Positions 12,200 through 25,640 are shown, counted from the stretch's first letter. The stretch is DNA of 64,000 nucleotides from Linum tenue (GCA_946122785.1 CAMGYJ010000002.1:56197703-56261702); one strand, 5' to 3'. Made by a program: numbers and translations. Notes: generated by a model not told the origin, from the letters alone.

Positions 12200-13055
12200 G
12201 TTGGAGATGGAATGGATGATGCTTCCAAGGCAGCTTCTGTTCTTCTGTTGTGGGAGGAAGGATCATTATTGCTTCCTTCGGTTACCAAGTTGGGGGGGTA
12301 TTTTTGGGATTAAAAATGGGGAGAGGGGTTTGGACTTTCTGGCTGCGGGCTGGGTCCATGGTTATCCAATTTCAGCGATCTCAAGAAAGAAAGAAAGAAA
12401 GAAACCAGTACTGGTATTATTATTAAACAAAAGAAAGGCAGTGTCTGTGTCATCTCCTCTCCTATTCTGGGCCTTCCTTCCTGCCACCTTCCACCCACGG
12501 CCCACGCCCTTTTGTCTCTATTACCCTTCGCCATCACCAGAGATTATTGTCGACGTTACTATTTTAGCTATTAGCTTTAGCTAGCTATCGTTATTAAATT
12601 CAGGGCAGACTAGCAGAGCAGTACAAGAATTCATAATTAACTCTAAGCGATCGAATTAGTGGCCGGGTAGCTTCTACGATTAATTGCTAAGCTTCTGGGA
12701 CCAGGATACCATCATTATCATCATCATGTCGTTCGTACGTACTAACTTCAACCACACCGGAAAAACACAAGTTGAGGTTAAAACAACTGGCGCACTTACA
12801 AAGTTGGATATTCATGTTATCCATTCACTAGGTGCCGTCCGTGGCAATCACTTTGCGTACGTGACTAAGCATATCAGCAGGTTTGGAGATGGAACTCACC
12901 ATTTGCGGTCCATGTGACGTGAGACAAGGATCGGAGAAGCAGAGAGGTTTCGTCCTCCCGCGGCAATTTTTCTGAGTTTCGTTCGTTCGTTTTGTTTTTC
13001 CTTACGCATGCTTGCTTTTAACAACAGGTGGAAGACAAGGAGCTTATTTGTCATG
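12200..13055. other. ERF upstream region and intergenic DNA
   Basis: Presumed promoter-distal DNA of the ERF gene. A short AAAG-type microsatellite lies near 12385-12401. No other gene is recognised; open frames of 77-136 codons on the plus strand have no family resemblance and no supporting signals. Confidence 0.45.
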
Positions 13056-13330
13056 ATCCAAACTAGTTGGTTTATTATATGGTATCATGACTGATTTGTT
13101 CACGAGACCACGTGTTCAAGTTCTCACAACTTTTAATATTAACCATTGTCTTCAAGCACATGGTATGACGGGTATGGGCAAACTTCAAACTCATGAGTCG
13201 GCTTTCGTTTGAGGGGATGTGTGAGAAAATGGTTAAGTACCATACACCCAACAACTCGAATTATTGGAAGAAGGGTATATTGGATCTTATACCACTCTCT
13301 AACGTGATCATCTTATTAGATTCTGTGACC
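13056..13330. repeat. Remnant related to the 37.8 kb TRIM family
   Basis: The stretch contains TATGGTATCATGAC (near the primer-binding-site consensus), ATTGTCTTCAAGCACATGGTAT, and CTCATGAGTCGGCTTTCGTTTGAGGGG, which parallel the internal region of the complete TRIM at 37791-38082. The LTRs themselves are not clearly recognisable, so this is called a decayed relative. Confidence 0.5.
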
Positions 13331-13537
13331 CTACAGACTTATGAAAACACCTCTAATTGCTCACGACCATGGGTCATTATCTGGAGATTAAGGAGTCGTT
13401 TGGTTTTTATGATAGTTAAATTGATGCATTGTAATCAATGCATGTATAATAATATACATGTATATAAGAAAATTGGTGTATTGTAGTTTACATCGTTTGG
13501 TTTTTGTAATAGTTATTGTAGTGTTTAAATAAATTAT

Positions 13538-14659
13538 GGGGTCGTTTGGTTTTGGTGATATATTTAAATCAATGCATTGTACTCAATGTATCTGTTGATG
13601 TGACTTGAATCGGACTATCAGCCGCTACGACTGGTAACCCGGTCAGCGAGTGGGGTCCAGGGGCAACGCCCCCGGCCCACGGTGTATGGGCTCAATGTTA
13701 TTTGGGTTCGGGTTCTGGGCCTGGTCTGTAACCGTTTCCTTTGTCAGATTGGATTAGGTTTAGATCCACATGGAGAAGTACTATAAATACTTCTCATACT
13801 CCTCTGTAATCTGTAATCTCCTCGATATAGTGAAATTGGCTCTCTCTCGCCCGTGGACGTAGCTAACACACATCGTGTTAGTGAACCACGTAAATAGTGT
13901 GTCGTGTTTTCGAGTCTCGCTTTCGTATTCTTGCTTTGTCGATTCCAGCGATTTCCCGATCCGTAGCAGCGCGTTTATAACAGTATCCATTGTAATATAC
14001 ATCCAATTAAAAAAAATGATGTAATGTAGTATATTGTTTGGTTTTGGTGATTGTTATTTTAGCATTCAAAAAGTTGTATTTTCTTTTTTGTATGAAATAT
14101 AACTTTTACCCTTGTTTTATGGGTATAGACGAACAACAGTTTGTAGTAATTCTACCCCTCTTTAAGCAAGGGGAGATACACACATGTATTCTACTTGAGG
14201 ATACAGACACTAATTGTAGATGTAAGACCGATGACGAGACAGAGGAGGCTAGACCGACGATGAAATTTTGAAGGGAGAGGTTGATAAATTGAGCGGGTGG
14301 TAGAGACATCCACGAAAAAAGTGGAGGGAACTGAGCATGGGTGTTCACGAAAAAAAAAATAGAGTGAATTAAAGAATAAAATCTCAAGGGTATTATGGGA
14401 ATGGAGATAAATAACGAGGGATATAATTATATTGGCGCAAAAAAAGTATCAAACAATCCCCACTAAACTATCTCAACAATCTCAGGTTTTACTTGAGATA
14501 TTAATATCACTCATTTTGAGTGATTTTTTCCATTACACAAAAAAAAAAAAAAAAACATGCATGCATTATTGTAGGAAAAGAAGCAGAAAACGATTCATTG
14601 TCGACAATGCACCCATTGTAACAATCTCCTCTAAACTATCACCAAACGCAAACGACCCC
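13538..14659. mobile_element. Inner MITE of the same family
   Basis: The left end GGGGTCGTTTGGTTTTGG pairs with the right end CCAAACGCAAACGACCCC, an imperfect 23-bp terminal inverted repeat with GGTGATA/TATCACC continuing inward. The flanks carry TAT on both sides, consistent with a 3-bp target duplication. Without the nested solo LTR the element is about 0.73 kb. It has no transposase. Confidence 0.65.
13593..13982 (+). mobile_element. Solo LTR of a copia-type retrotransposon
   Basis: A 390-bp sequence begins TGTTGATGTGAC and ends GTTTATAACA, and is flanked by the perfect 5-bp duplication GTATC (13588-13592 and 13983-13987). Inside are a TATA-like box (CTATAAATAC near 13781-13790) and the R/U5-like stretch CTCTCTCGCCCGTGGACGTAG, typical of copia LTRs. 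No internal domain remains, so the element was removed by recombination between its LTRs. Confidence 0.9.
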
Positions 14660-14914
14660 TATATCAATTTTTGAGTGAAATGTCACTTTACCCTTTGTTT
14701 TTAGTATAAAAAAGCAACACACATAAAAAGGTAGGGATATAGTTGGAAGAACAAAAAAACACAACAATCTTAATCAAACAAATGAGTGATGGTTTGTGTC
14801 ACATCAAAAAAACAATGCATGTATTATTTGTGCAGAAAAAAAAAACGATGCATTATGGATATTGTACGCAGTGTAACTATACCCCGAACAAATTATCACC
14901 AAAATCAAACGAGC

Positions 14915-16289
14915 AAGTAATAGGGTACGGTCCCAAAAGCAGCCGTGGCCTGATCTAATAATTAAAGGTCTAGCTGACTCGCTCCAAGGGCTGGCCTGAA
15001 CATCGCGCTCGCCTACTTCACAGTTCACACATGGGTGGAGATGATTCCTCGTCAAAAGAAAGACCAGGCCACGAATGCCAAACTGCGGTCTGCCAAATCA
15101 TCATCGTAAGAAACCAAGCTCATGATCGCAACTGTTCTTTTTGTACTACTACTATCACCCATCTTGTTTTTGCTCATATATGTTCTTACCTGCTGCATAG
15201 TCAACAAGCTTACATATGGATAATTTAGGTATTTTATTAGTTTTCATGGAAATGTAGTTATGAAGGGAATTTTAATAATATACGAATACGAGTATTTGGA
15301 AGAACTATTTGTGATCACGTCTGCAAGCGTACTTGTGGGTACTCGTTCGGTGGGTTGTGTTTGAGTTTTTCCTTGACAATATTTAGTCGGTATATTATCG
15401 AATTTTTTGGTGTGCGTTATCTGTTGAGATGAGTTTGAATTTGGATAAAAAGTGAAACGATTCATCGAGATAGTTATCACCCCATAAGGCCATAATAACT
15501 ATAAATAAGATGCAATGTGTCAAAGAGAATGGTTCACAAAATAATAACTCTTACTCACATTTCAGTTTTTTCTTTTTTCTCGGGCAGAGTAGTTATAGTT
15601 CTTCAAAATATCATCGAATATCCATACGAGTATGAATAACTTAATAAAAATTTCTTAAAAAAAATAAAGTACGCTCAATTTGTGAAGCATATAATGTGTT
15701 AGTAATAGTATATATGTTGTTGAACGTTAAAACTTTGCTTGACAATTTGTGAAGCATATAATGTGTTAGTAATAGTATATAATATGTTGTTGAAAAAGTA
15801 AAAAACATAATAATTCTACTAACTGAAACGCGAGCTCCACATTCCAATAACTACATTAAAAAACAAACATCTATTTTGTAATAATTATAAACATTTCGTT
15901 CCACTATTTTACAACTAACGTGAAGCACAATAGTCAATATGAATATACCTCTAAGGCAAGCAAGTCCATCCGTTTATTACAGCAAAAAGAAAATCATTTT
16001 TCACAAAATTAGAAGAAGGAAAAAACAAAGAAAAAAGAGACTATTCGTGACTTAGTTGAACTTGTTGACTTGGTGACGACAACATTTCAAAGTTTGTCAC
16101 AACGAACGATTCCATTTCAGTCCATTCAAACACCGGTCCGTCCCTTCTTGGTTCCTTCTCTACAAAATTGCTATCAGCTTTCTCTCACACCCATAACCCA
16201 CTGTTGTCAGCCTTGATTGAGTTTTGACTTTTCTTTTCCGTTTCTTCTTTCTCATTTATGGCCTTTCTTTTCTTTTATCTTTTCTGTTT
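14915..16289. other. AT-rich intergenic DNA
   Basis: No gene recognised. A small direct duplication, TTTGTGAAGCATATAATGTG followed by TTAGTAATAGTATAT, occurs at about 15679 and 15746 (period 67 bp). Confidence 0.5.
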
Positions 16290-16292
16290 TTA

Positions 16293-17234
16293 GATCATCT
16301 CCATTAGGGTGGTCAAACGGTGTGGTTACCGTGGTAACCATTTTAACCAGTAGTATTTGGCTAATTGGGTTTGATTAATTTCGATAATTGGTTTGGTTTG
16401 GTAAAAATATTTAGCTTGTTGGTTTAGGTGGTTTGATATGGTTTCAGCTTTCAGGCACTCCTAACCAATCAAACCAAACTAACGAGTTAAATAATTTGTC
16501 ATATATCTAATGTATATCATATACACATACTTAATACTTTGTATAACCACTCAAGAGTCAAATGTAAGATAATTGTATTTGTTACATGTATTTACTTAAG
16601 GGTTAACTACAATTATGTGGATTTTTATGTGTTGTTCATTATTTAAATTGCAAATTGATGCACTAACTGAAAATTTTTTCTCACTTAATGATAATGTGGT
16701 GTTATATTGGTTATTTTGGTTAACCAATTAACCAAACCGAATAAACTTTAGTTTGGTTAATTTGATTGTTGTATTAGTTTCGACGGTTTGGTTATGATAT
16801 TGTATTCCATGGTTAATATATTTTAGACTTATTTGGTTTGGTTATTACTATGGTAACCATTTGAACACCCCTAATCTCCATCTCCAATCTTTAGCAATGG
16901 CTAAAGTGAGGTGGAGTCTGTGTGGCATTTTTCAAGCAATGGCTAGAGATGTGGAGGTGCTTTCTAATTTAGCAAGATTGCTAAATTAGAAACTCTTCTA
17001 GCAATGCCACATAGGTAATTATTGTCCTTTTTATTTTTCTTACTTACTAACTTTTCAATTATAATGTGTTGAGGTAGATTAAAATAATAGATGGGACCCA
17101 CATTAGAAATTGCTAGTATAATTTAGGGATGTAGATGATTGGAAATTAATAAGTGATGAATTGCTAAAATTGATGATGTGGTTGTAGGGACCACATTTAG
17201 AAATTGCTAATCAATTTCAGGAATGAAGATGATC
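16293..17234. mobile_element. Harbinger-like MITE carrying a nested hAT element
   Basis: The ends GATCATCTCCAT and, inverted, GATCATCTTCAT are flanked by the 3-bp duplication TTA (16290-16292 and 17235-17237), as expected for PIF/Harbinger elements. The interior repeats the phrase TTTAGCAATGGCTA and its relatives. At its left end it is split by a 569-bp hAT element; without that insert and its duplicated target the element is about 365 bp. Confidence 0.75.
16305..16873. mobile_element. Non-autonomous hAT element inside the Harbinger-like MITE
   Basis: The ends TAGGGTGGTCAAAC and TTTGAACACCCCTA form an imperfect inverted repeat, and the flanks carry a perfect 8-bp duplication ATCTCCAT (16297-16304 and 16874-16881), the hAT signature. 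Sub-terminal GGTAACCATTTTAACC and GGTAACCATTTGAAC motifs repeat in both arms. No transposase frame is present. Confidence 0.88.
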
Positions 17235-17554
17235 TTACAAAGCACAAGAAGTCATATTTGTGGCCCACAGGGGACAGGTTACGGTGATTACTACAAAAGT
17301 AGTAATCACCGTGGTTACTAAGGGTAAATTGGGTATAGAAAAATAAACTATATTAATTAATTTTTTAATAAATTACATTTTAGGTAGTTACAAAAATCTA
17401 TTAATTAAAATTCTCTCTTTCTCTCACTTCCGTAATCTCCAGCCAGATTTCCTTTCCATATTTTTCTCAATCTTTCTGCAAAAAAAAAAAAAAAAACGAA
17501 ATCAGTACCAATCCATTAGACAAACACTACCACTTTGAAAAACATCAATACCAT

Positions 17555-17800
17555 TGCAGAAATAAATCTATACCATTACACGAAAACTACCATTGCAGAA
17601 ATAAATCTATACCATTACACGAAAATTACCAATATAAACAATCTATACCATAAACAATCAATATCATTGTAGAAATAAATCTATACCATTACACGAATAC
17701 TACCAATATAAACAATCTATACCATAAACAATCAATACCAGTGCAGAAATAAATCTATACCATTACACGAAAACTACCAATATAAACAATCTATACCACT
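17555..17800. repeat. Tandem repeat, about 75-bp unit
   Basis: About three imperfect copies of a unit built from AAATAAATCTATACCATTAC, ACGAAAACTACCAATATAAA and CAATCTATACCATAAACAAT, preceded by one shortened copy. It lies inside the 17.3-18.3 kb element. Confidence 0.75.
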
Positions 17801-17936
17801 GCACATTGAAGAAGAGCAGACAGTGCCGACGACACGAAGAAGAGCAGGGTGAGTAGCACAGAGATCAGCGCCTTCGGCATCGGGATCGCCATGGATAGCA
17901 GCGAGGCGATGATTTCTGAGTAGATGAGGGGAAAGG

Positions 17937-17941
<5 letters not shown>

Positions 17942-17996
<55 letters not shown>
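17942..17996. repeat. (GA)n microsatellite
   Basis: An almost pure GA run of about 55 bp. The arginine/glutamate-rich frame crossing it is an artefact of the repeat. Confidence 0.95.
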
Positions 17997-18000
<4 letters not shown>

Positions 18001-18286
18001 CGAGGGGGGCTGCTGCCGACGGTGGCCGAGGGTGGTCGGGGCTGCTGCCGGCGGTGCGACGAGAGTGGTACGTGGAGGCGGCTGCGACGGGTTTGGCTGG
18101 AGGGATGATAGAACTTGGGTTTAGGTAGATTCTATAGAATAATCAGGTGTGGTCACTTTTTAATTTCCAAAATTACCCTAAAAGAATCTTGACCGTAAGA
18201 TTAAAAAAGAAGGGAAAATAATTAATCAAATGGTATATAAAGAGGTTGCCACCGTGATTACTAAAATATACGTAATCACCCTAACC

Positions 18287-19910
18287 CATTCCTCACCGGG
18301 ACTGTGTTTGGGAAAGTAACATAGTGAACGTTTACATATACACTTATGTAGGTAATCATCTTGTTTAATTACGTATGTAGGTTTTTATTGGTTAATAATT
18401 AAAGTAACAAGATGATTACCATAATATAAAGTTTCAGTCTTTAATTGTAAAGGTCACAAGAAATATGTATTGTAATGAGTTATAACTAGTCAAGTATAAT
18501 ATCTCGTGATAATTTATGTCTATTGATCATGAGAAGCTCTATATGGCTAATACCATTTTTAGAGCACAAATCTTGTAAAAAATATTTAGGAAGATGTATA
18601 TATTTTAAGATGGTACCTACCGTGACAAATAAAATCCTTTGACTGGCTATACATCTTTTAAGATGTTATTTACCTTGAAAAATCCGTTGATGTAACTGGA
18701 TGCCAATCACTAGTAACATAGAATATAGCTTTACCCACCTTATGTATAACTTGTATTGATGGGTTTCTCGCGACTAAATAAAAATTATTAGTTAGAGACT
18801 TTCTTATGGCTTATTTACAACATCAGTAAGAAAGTTATAGGAAAGCCTTTACATGAGCATGTCCATCTTCATTCTTCAACCCATGAAACTGAATCGAAGT
18901 CTAAATTATTGATATTACTCCGATCTTAATCTCGAAGTTGTTGTTCAACGCTTAAGGATGTATTATCGGAGATTGCACATCTTCCACAATGGTCTTGTAT
19001 AAGAACCCATAGTCCTTGCTTGAGCTCCCTATAAATTCCCAGGAGGTATTTACTTATGTGTTGTATCTCAGTTGTATAGCCCTTCTTCCGGTGCTTGCCT
19101 TCGCTTTGTTTTTCCAAATCCTGAAAGATTTATCTCAATCTCAATATCCATGGGTACAAGATTGGTAGTATCTCTCATGTGCATAAACTATGCTACACAC
19201 AAAGAAACTCACTCAACCGTGAAGAACCTAGTGTAATGAAAACAACTACATTTTACAAAACGAATATCTACAATGCAAAAAAGAATAAATGACTGAAGTA
19301 ACAAAAAATTTCCATTCACACTAGCTACATAATCTTACCGGCAAAGACGACAAAAACCTGGTATTCTCCATACGGCTACACATTCAATTAATAAAATAGG
19401 TGCTAAGTGCTGACTATCCTACTACCCTAACTAGGCCAGGTATAACCTAGCTAAACGATGTAGTACGATGGTGACCGAGTTCGTATTCTATCATCCCGGA
19501 TTAAAGCATTACTCGAGAGCTTAGTCGTTATCTAGTCGATTCGTTAGGTTGTATTTGGGATTTATGATTCACGCTAACTGCTACACAACTATGCAGAAAA
19601 GAGAAACGGTATATCGGGTTTGGTTTCCTCCCCTAACACATTAGGTAATGCATTGTATCATATGAATACGACCATCTATGGCAAATTATGGTGCGAGAAT
19701 TGTTAAAATGGAAAGTAGTGCAATTATCACGTCTCCAAGCTCCCCTCCTAACTATATCTACCAACTCAGTGATCATGTAATTGGTTTTCTTTGATAGGGA
19801 TAGATCTTATCCTTTTAAAATGGGTTCAACCCATAAGCAATTCAAGTGACACAATTAGACATGACAATCAAGTCGGGTTGGGGCCTCGGATTACGGGTAG
19901 GGTCATGTTG
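18287..19910. other. Intergenic, retroelement-derived DNA
   Basis: No gene is recognised. An inverted pair, GTAATCATCTTGTTTAATTA near 18352 and AAGTAACAAGATGATTACC near 18403, forms a short hairpin. The rest is AT-rich and may be decayed 5' sequence of the copia remnant that follows. Confidence 0.4.
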
Positions 19911-19914
19911 GGTT

Positions 19915-20935
19915 GGCTGATTTAATCGTGGGAGGAATGATATGGCTATGACTAGTCCTCTTTCATTGTTGTTCTTATCTATGTTGACGATTTAATCGTG
20001 GGAGGAATGATATGGCTATGACTAACTAGCTAGAACATGTTCTACATAGCACTTTTAACATAAAAGATCTTGGCATCCTCAAATTCTTCTTGGGAGTTGA
20101 AGTTTCAAGAATTCCTAAAGGGATTCACATTTCACAAAGGAAGGATACTCTGAAAACCGTTTATGAGGCAGGTTTCTTGGAAAGAAAACTCATCACCACT
20201 CCTATGGACTAGAACTGATTCTAAGTGCATCAGATGGAACTGCACTTGTTGATCATGCTAAGTGTCAGAAGCTAGTTAGAAAAATTATCTACTTGACAAC
20301 AACGCGACCTTATATAAGCTTTGCAACATAACAAGTAAGTAAATTTATGCATGCTCCAATAGAAAACCATCAAAAGGTTGTGTATAGAATACTTAGGTTT
20401 CTCAAGAAAACTCCTGCGACCGTTTTGTTTTTTCCTTATAGACTGAGCAACTTGTCCATATACAAGGAGATTAGTAATCGGCTATTGTGTATTACTTGGA
20501 GATTCACTCATTTCGTGGAAGTCCAATAAGAAATCAAGAATGTCTCGATCTTCATGTGAAGCTAAATATCGAGCATTAGCATGTACAACTTGTGCGGTTC
20601 AATGACTTTTCTATTTCCTTCAAGACTTTTAGGTTCATCATCCCAAACCAGCATCACTCTATTGTGATAGCCAATATGCAATCTACATTACAGAAAATGC
20701 AAGTTTCTACGAAATGAATTATGAAGTTGTTAGTTTTCGAACAAGTCATTAAATCGCAGTCAACCTTACCAAAGCATTGCCACCAGGACTATTTTCGTAT
20801 ATTCTCTCCAAACTAGGTGTGCAGAGCATGAGCTCACCAGCTTGTGGGAGGGGTAACAAAAGAAGTACTTTCTTTTGCTTCTAAGTATGGCTATGGAGAC
20901 TTGAAACAAAGACCAGCACAAGGAAGAGCAGTTAG
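19915..20935 (+). pseudogene. Ty1/copia RT-RNase H remnant
   Basis: The conceptual frame (with stops and shifts) reads the copia YVDD region (VVLIYVDDLIVGG by frame change near 19970), then HSTFNIKDLGILKFFLGVEV, the segment before RNase H (FMHAPIENHQKVVYRILRFLK near 20347), and finally the polyprotein C-terminus (LTKALPPGLFSYILSKLGVQ near 20765). This is the order of the 3' half of a copia pol gene. A 70-bp direct duplication of the phrase starting GATTTAATCGTGGGAGGAAT (19919 and 19989) interrupts the RT motif. A purine run (TGTGGGAGGGG near 20843) may be the polypurine tract. Confidence 0.8.
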
Positions 20936-20959
20936 TGGAATGGCATCGTGAAGACAATG

Positions 20960-21640
20960 GATATGATATGTGGCATTTTCTTATTCGTGAAGTTGTAACC
21001 GTTTAGTGCATTTTTCTTTTCTTGCTTTATACGAGCTACCGCTACCGGAGACGACAGTAATCCAGCTGTTGTAAACTTACAGGGCCTCTTTATAGATTTT
21101 ACACCAAAGGAGGAGAAGAACAACACACCTTTCTCACTTTGTGAAATTAAAGCACCATAACGGCAAAAATTAAAGCACCAATACTCTAAATCATTGTAAA
21201 ATTTCTCTTAAATCATTTCTTAATACAGTCACCACTGCTACGTGGACTGTTACTTCTATATGTTTCCATCATTCCTTCGTAGAACAGTCGCAAAACGGCC
21301 ACTTCTCTTTGTAACACCTTCTGCACATTCAGTTCACAGCCAAATAATTTTGTGAAGGATTACTATAGTATCAGGGTGTCAAAATCGTTGACTATATAGA
21401 TCATAAACACAATTTAATCAAGCAAATATAACACTAAATGGATCCATCACTCCTCAAAATGGACTGAATCTAGCATAAACAAAGCTCTAGTAAGAAAGCA
21501 TTAACATTCAAATAAATGTGACGGCAGACAAGTTCATTGTGCTTCAATCCTTTCCACTTGTCCAGGTCGATGATTCAACTACAACCAAGTTGAGAAAAGC
21601 CTAAACCAGACAGCAAAATTAGGTATCCTATAGTAAATCA
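20960..21640. other. Intergenic DNA between copia remnant and RPS15a
   Basis: Probably begins with decayed LTR sequence of the preceding copia remnant and ends in the 3' flank of the ribosomal protein gene. No other gene is recognised. Confidence 0.4.
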
Positions 21641-21714
21641 CATGGACCAAAACTCCACAACCAGAAACAAACTCCTCACCGAGCACCCAAAAAAAACGTG
21701 AAGCCGCAATAAGC

Positions 21715-23004
<1,290 letters not shown>

Positions 23005-23022
<18 letters not shown>

Positions 23023-23165
23023 ATGGACGGGAAGAAGACCTTCAGGTTATATAGTACTGGATCCATGGATGTTATAGTAGTTCTGTTCGGGCCAGAATTA
23101 ATGGGCTTTACCAATTTTATATACTGCTATTTTGTATTGCAGCCCGAGCCCAGGCCCATGAATCG
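23005..23165 (-). promoter_or_regulatory. RPS15a promoter: telo-box, TATA, Site II motifs
   Basis: On the minus strand a telo-box AAACCCTAA lies at 23013-23005 and TATATAA at 23053-23047. Site II-like elements (TGGGCC type, seen on the plus strand as GGCCCA near 23153 and as TGGGCT near 23100) lie further upstream. The combination is typical of plant ribosomal-protein promoters and is associated with TCP factors and growth-linked expression. Confidence 0.8.
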
Positions 23166-23216
23166 CATCTTTTCTAGATAGAATGGAAAAAGGGTTCGGG
23201 TGGGGTCGATTTTCAT

Positions 23217-23658
23217 TAGAGGTGGCAATTGAATCAGATTCGTTGATTGGATTGGTGGATCCATTGATAAATGGATTGGTGGATTCATTGATTGGATCAA
23301 ATAGATATAGATTGGTGGATTGATCCATGAATCCAAATGACATCCAAGACTTGGACAAAAATGTAAAATTTGAAAAGTTTTGGTACTAAAATATCATAAT
23401 GAAAATTTTAAGGTACCAAAATGTAATTTTCCAATGAGATTTTTCGTATACAAATATAAATTTTAGGTACCAAAATGTAAAATATAAAAAATATAGGTAT
23501 CAAATCGTAATTGGCCATTTGGATCCATGGATTGATCCATAAATCCACCAATCCAATTGGATTTGGATCAAATAGATTGAATTTAAATGGATTGGATTAG
23601 GTGGATAATTTGGTGGATGGATTGGATTCATGGATTTGGATCCTAATTGTCACCTCTA
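23217..23658. mobile_element. hAT-type MITE upstream of RPS15a
   Basis: The ends TAGAGGTGGCAATTGAATC and, inverted, TAGAGGTGACAATTAGGATC are flanked by a perfect 8-bp duplication ATTTTCAT (23209-23216 and 23659-23666). The interior is built of short GGATTGGTGGATT-type repeats in both orientations and has no coding capacity. It lies about 200 bp upstream of the RPS15a TATA box. Confidence 0.9.
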
Positions 23659-23894
23659 ATTTTCATATATATAATTGTTGAATAACGGTTTTAAAATAGT
23701 ATTGATTTTCATGCTCAAAACTGTAGGGAGATGTAATATGTCATATAGAAAAAAAAAACTCTATGAAAATGTTTACGATGCGGCCACCGGTGGAAGGCCT
23801 CTCACCGTAGCCACCCGATTCCTCACCCGAAACATCCTCAATCCATCAGAATAAGAAACTAAAATCGTTTTCGGAAGAATTTTTCACTGGCTCT

Positions 23895-25640
23895 AGCCCA
23901 TGAATCTAGAAACAGAGACTCTCGCTGCGGTGGAGCTATTTGTAGAGGGAGCCCCAACAATCACAGCGAAGCCTTCGTACAACGAATTAGTCTCCGGCAT
24001 CAAACCACCCATGAATATCCACCACTCTACAAGACCTTATGCTTGACGAATGCGACACTGAGGATGTTAAAGATGACCCTGAATGCCCAACAATTTGTGT
24101 CAAACGATCAAAAGAGAGCAGGATCCGGAGTCGATGGGGCAACGCCCTGATTTGTAATATCTTGGGTAGATACTATCCCTTCCCAATCTCGATGAAGAAA
24201 ATCGAAATAATGTGTCAAGGAAGGGGGGTTTTGGTGTTGCGGATCCGGGCGTTGGTTTTTCCTCAGTTCGTTTTGGCGTTGCTGAAGATTATGATCGTGC
24301 TCTATTTGGTGGTCTCTGGCTCGTCGACGACCATTACATTATAACCACTGAATGACGCCTTTATTTTGACCCAGACTATGATACTATCGACTACATGAAA
24401 GTTAGAGTCACACTAACAAGACTTTCGATGGGCTATTTCGATACAAAAATCCTAATGGACATTGGGAGTAAGATTGGAAGTGTAGTGAAGATCGACTATA
24501 ACACTTTGAACTGTACCAGAGGAAACTACGCATGTATCTCTGTTGAGCTTGACCTCAAGAAGCGTTTCATATCCAATTACCGTCTCAAGCGCAGGGTTCA
24601 AAGAATTGCATACGAAGGCCTCCATGTCATTTGCTTCGAGTGTAGTTGCTATGGTCATCTGCAAGAAACATGTACCAGGAATGTAGCCAACGATAAAATG
24701 TAGGAAAAATTCCATGACCCAATCCAACCCAATATTCAATACAGACGGCAGTAAGCCCATCCAGCCTGAAGTTACTGAAGATTCCGGACGATGGATGTTG
24801 GCCAAGAAATCCCACCAACGACCAACTCGGACCAATAAAAGAGGACCATCCAAAAAAGGAAACTAGTCATCGTGGAGGAGCTAATCCCACTGCGACTGGA
24901 AACACGGCGACACGATCATGATGTTCGGCTCTTGAGACGAGATCCTCGGATTCGAGAGAAATGGAGGAGAATGGAACGAAAAGTATCTTCGGAGGAACAA
25001 TGGGAAAGGAAAGAATTCCAGAAGAGGAAGGACCAATTGATGAGAGGATCAAAGCAAAAAGGGAACTGATGAGAGTAGAAAGGGAAGTAATATAGAGTAT
25101 CAGCATGAAGAAAGGAGAAGTAAATCGGGAAAAGAAGGAGCAAAAGACTCGGAGACCGTTGCAAAACCAATCAGTTCGGCTAAGCAAATGGAGAAAACTG
25201 ATGGATCGAAACGCGCTTAGACCCACCAACGCGAGACAAACCATGTAGGGCCACGAAATAGGATCAAGGAAAGTCTCCAACAGTAACTCTCCATCGACTA
25301 CTAAGCCTAGTCTGGTCTTCCAACCTGAAACTCAAACTAGGAAGCTAACTTCCACACCCCACCAAACAAGATCCAAAAAGCCCAACTAAGTTCGGTGAAA
25401 GGCTGTTCCGTGGACCACAATCATCAAATCGGCTCAACCCCGATGAAAACCTCCTCCGGTAGTAACCTTCTGTCGAACCAGCCAATCGTAGCAGTCACCA
25501 GCAAGAGAAATCCAAACGTCCTGCTAGATCAAGGAAAGGTATCTTTCATTCTATTTTCTGTTAGTATTTTATTTTTATTTTCTTTCATTATTTTTTCTGT
25601 TCAATCATTTTGGTCGAACCCATCTTCAACTTGTGAGTTG
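23895..25640 (+). pseudogene. LINE ORF1 pseudogene (DUF4283/CCHC Gag-like)
   Basis: Across several frames the sequence reads the ORF1 protein of plant L1-type LINEs. An N-terminal part contains the ALFGGLWLVDDHYI-like stretch near 24300. A middle part with YFDTKILMDIGSKIGSVVKI and LDLKKRFISNYRLKRRV ends in the CCHC knuckle CFECSCYGHLQETC (24635-24680), which fits C-x2-C-x4-H-x4-C. The motif GRWMLAKK follows near 24790. Stops and frameshifts separate these parts, so no Gag-like protein can be made. In working copies this protein binds LINE RNA. The remnant of ORF2 follows at 26.3 kb. A 105-codon hydrophobic frame at 25849-26166 in between is not recognised. Confidence 0.8.

Larger units (their letters stand above)
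13393..14914. mobile_element. Outer MITE of the GTCGTTTGGTTTTGGTGATA family
   Basis: The left end GTCGTTTGGTTTTTATGATA (from about 13395) matches the inverted right end (TATCACCAAAATCAAACGAG, ending about 14913) with a few differences. Internal sequences next to both ends are also alike (ATGCATTGTAATCAATGCAT against the complement of CGATGCATTATGGATATTG). The element contains a second element of the same family, which in turn holds a solo LTR. The target duplication is not clear, so the limits are approximate. Confidence 0.5.
17277..18286. mobile_element. Non-autonomous element with palindromic ends and internal repeats
   Basis: The left end starts GGTTACGGTGATTAC and the inverted right end GGTTAGGGTGATTACG; similarity continues for about 42 bp, and each terminus is itself nearly palindromic (GTGATTACT...AGTAATCAC). 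No clear target duplication is found, so the class is uncertain. Inside are a tandem array, a 55-bp GA microsatellite and a GC-rich segment. On the minus strand near 17810-17895 that segment has a short frame with a hydrophobic run (VLLTLLFFVSSALS) resembling a signal peptide, possibly captured host sequence. Confidence 0.55.

Noticed and set aside
12078..12266. 63-residue N-terminal extension of the ERF frame
   Set aside because: It crosses the TATA box at 12184-12191, and the group IX N-terminal motif starts at the ATG at 12077.
17924..18124. Frame rich in Arg-Glu
   Set aside because: Reads through the (GA)n microsatellite.
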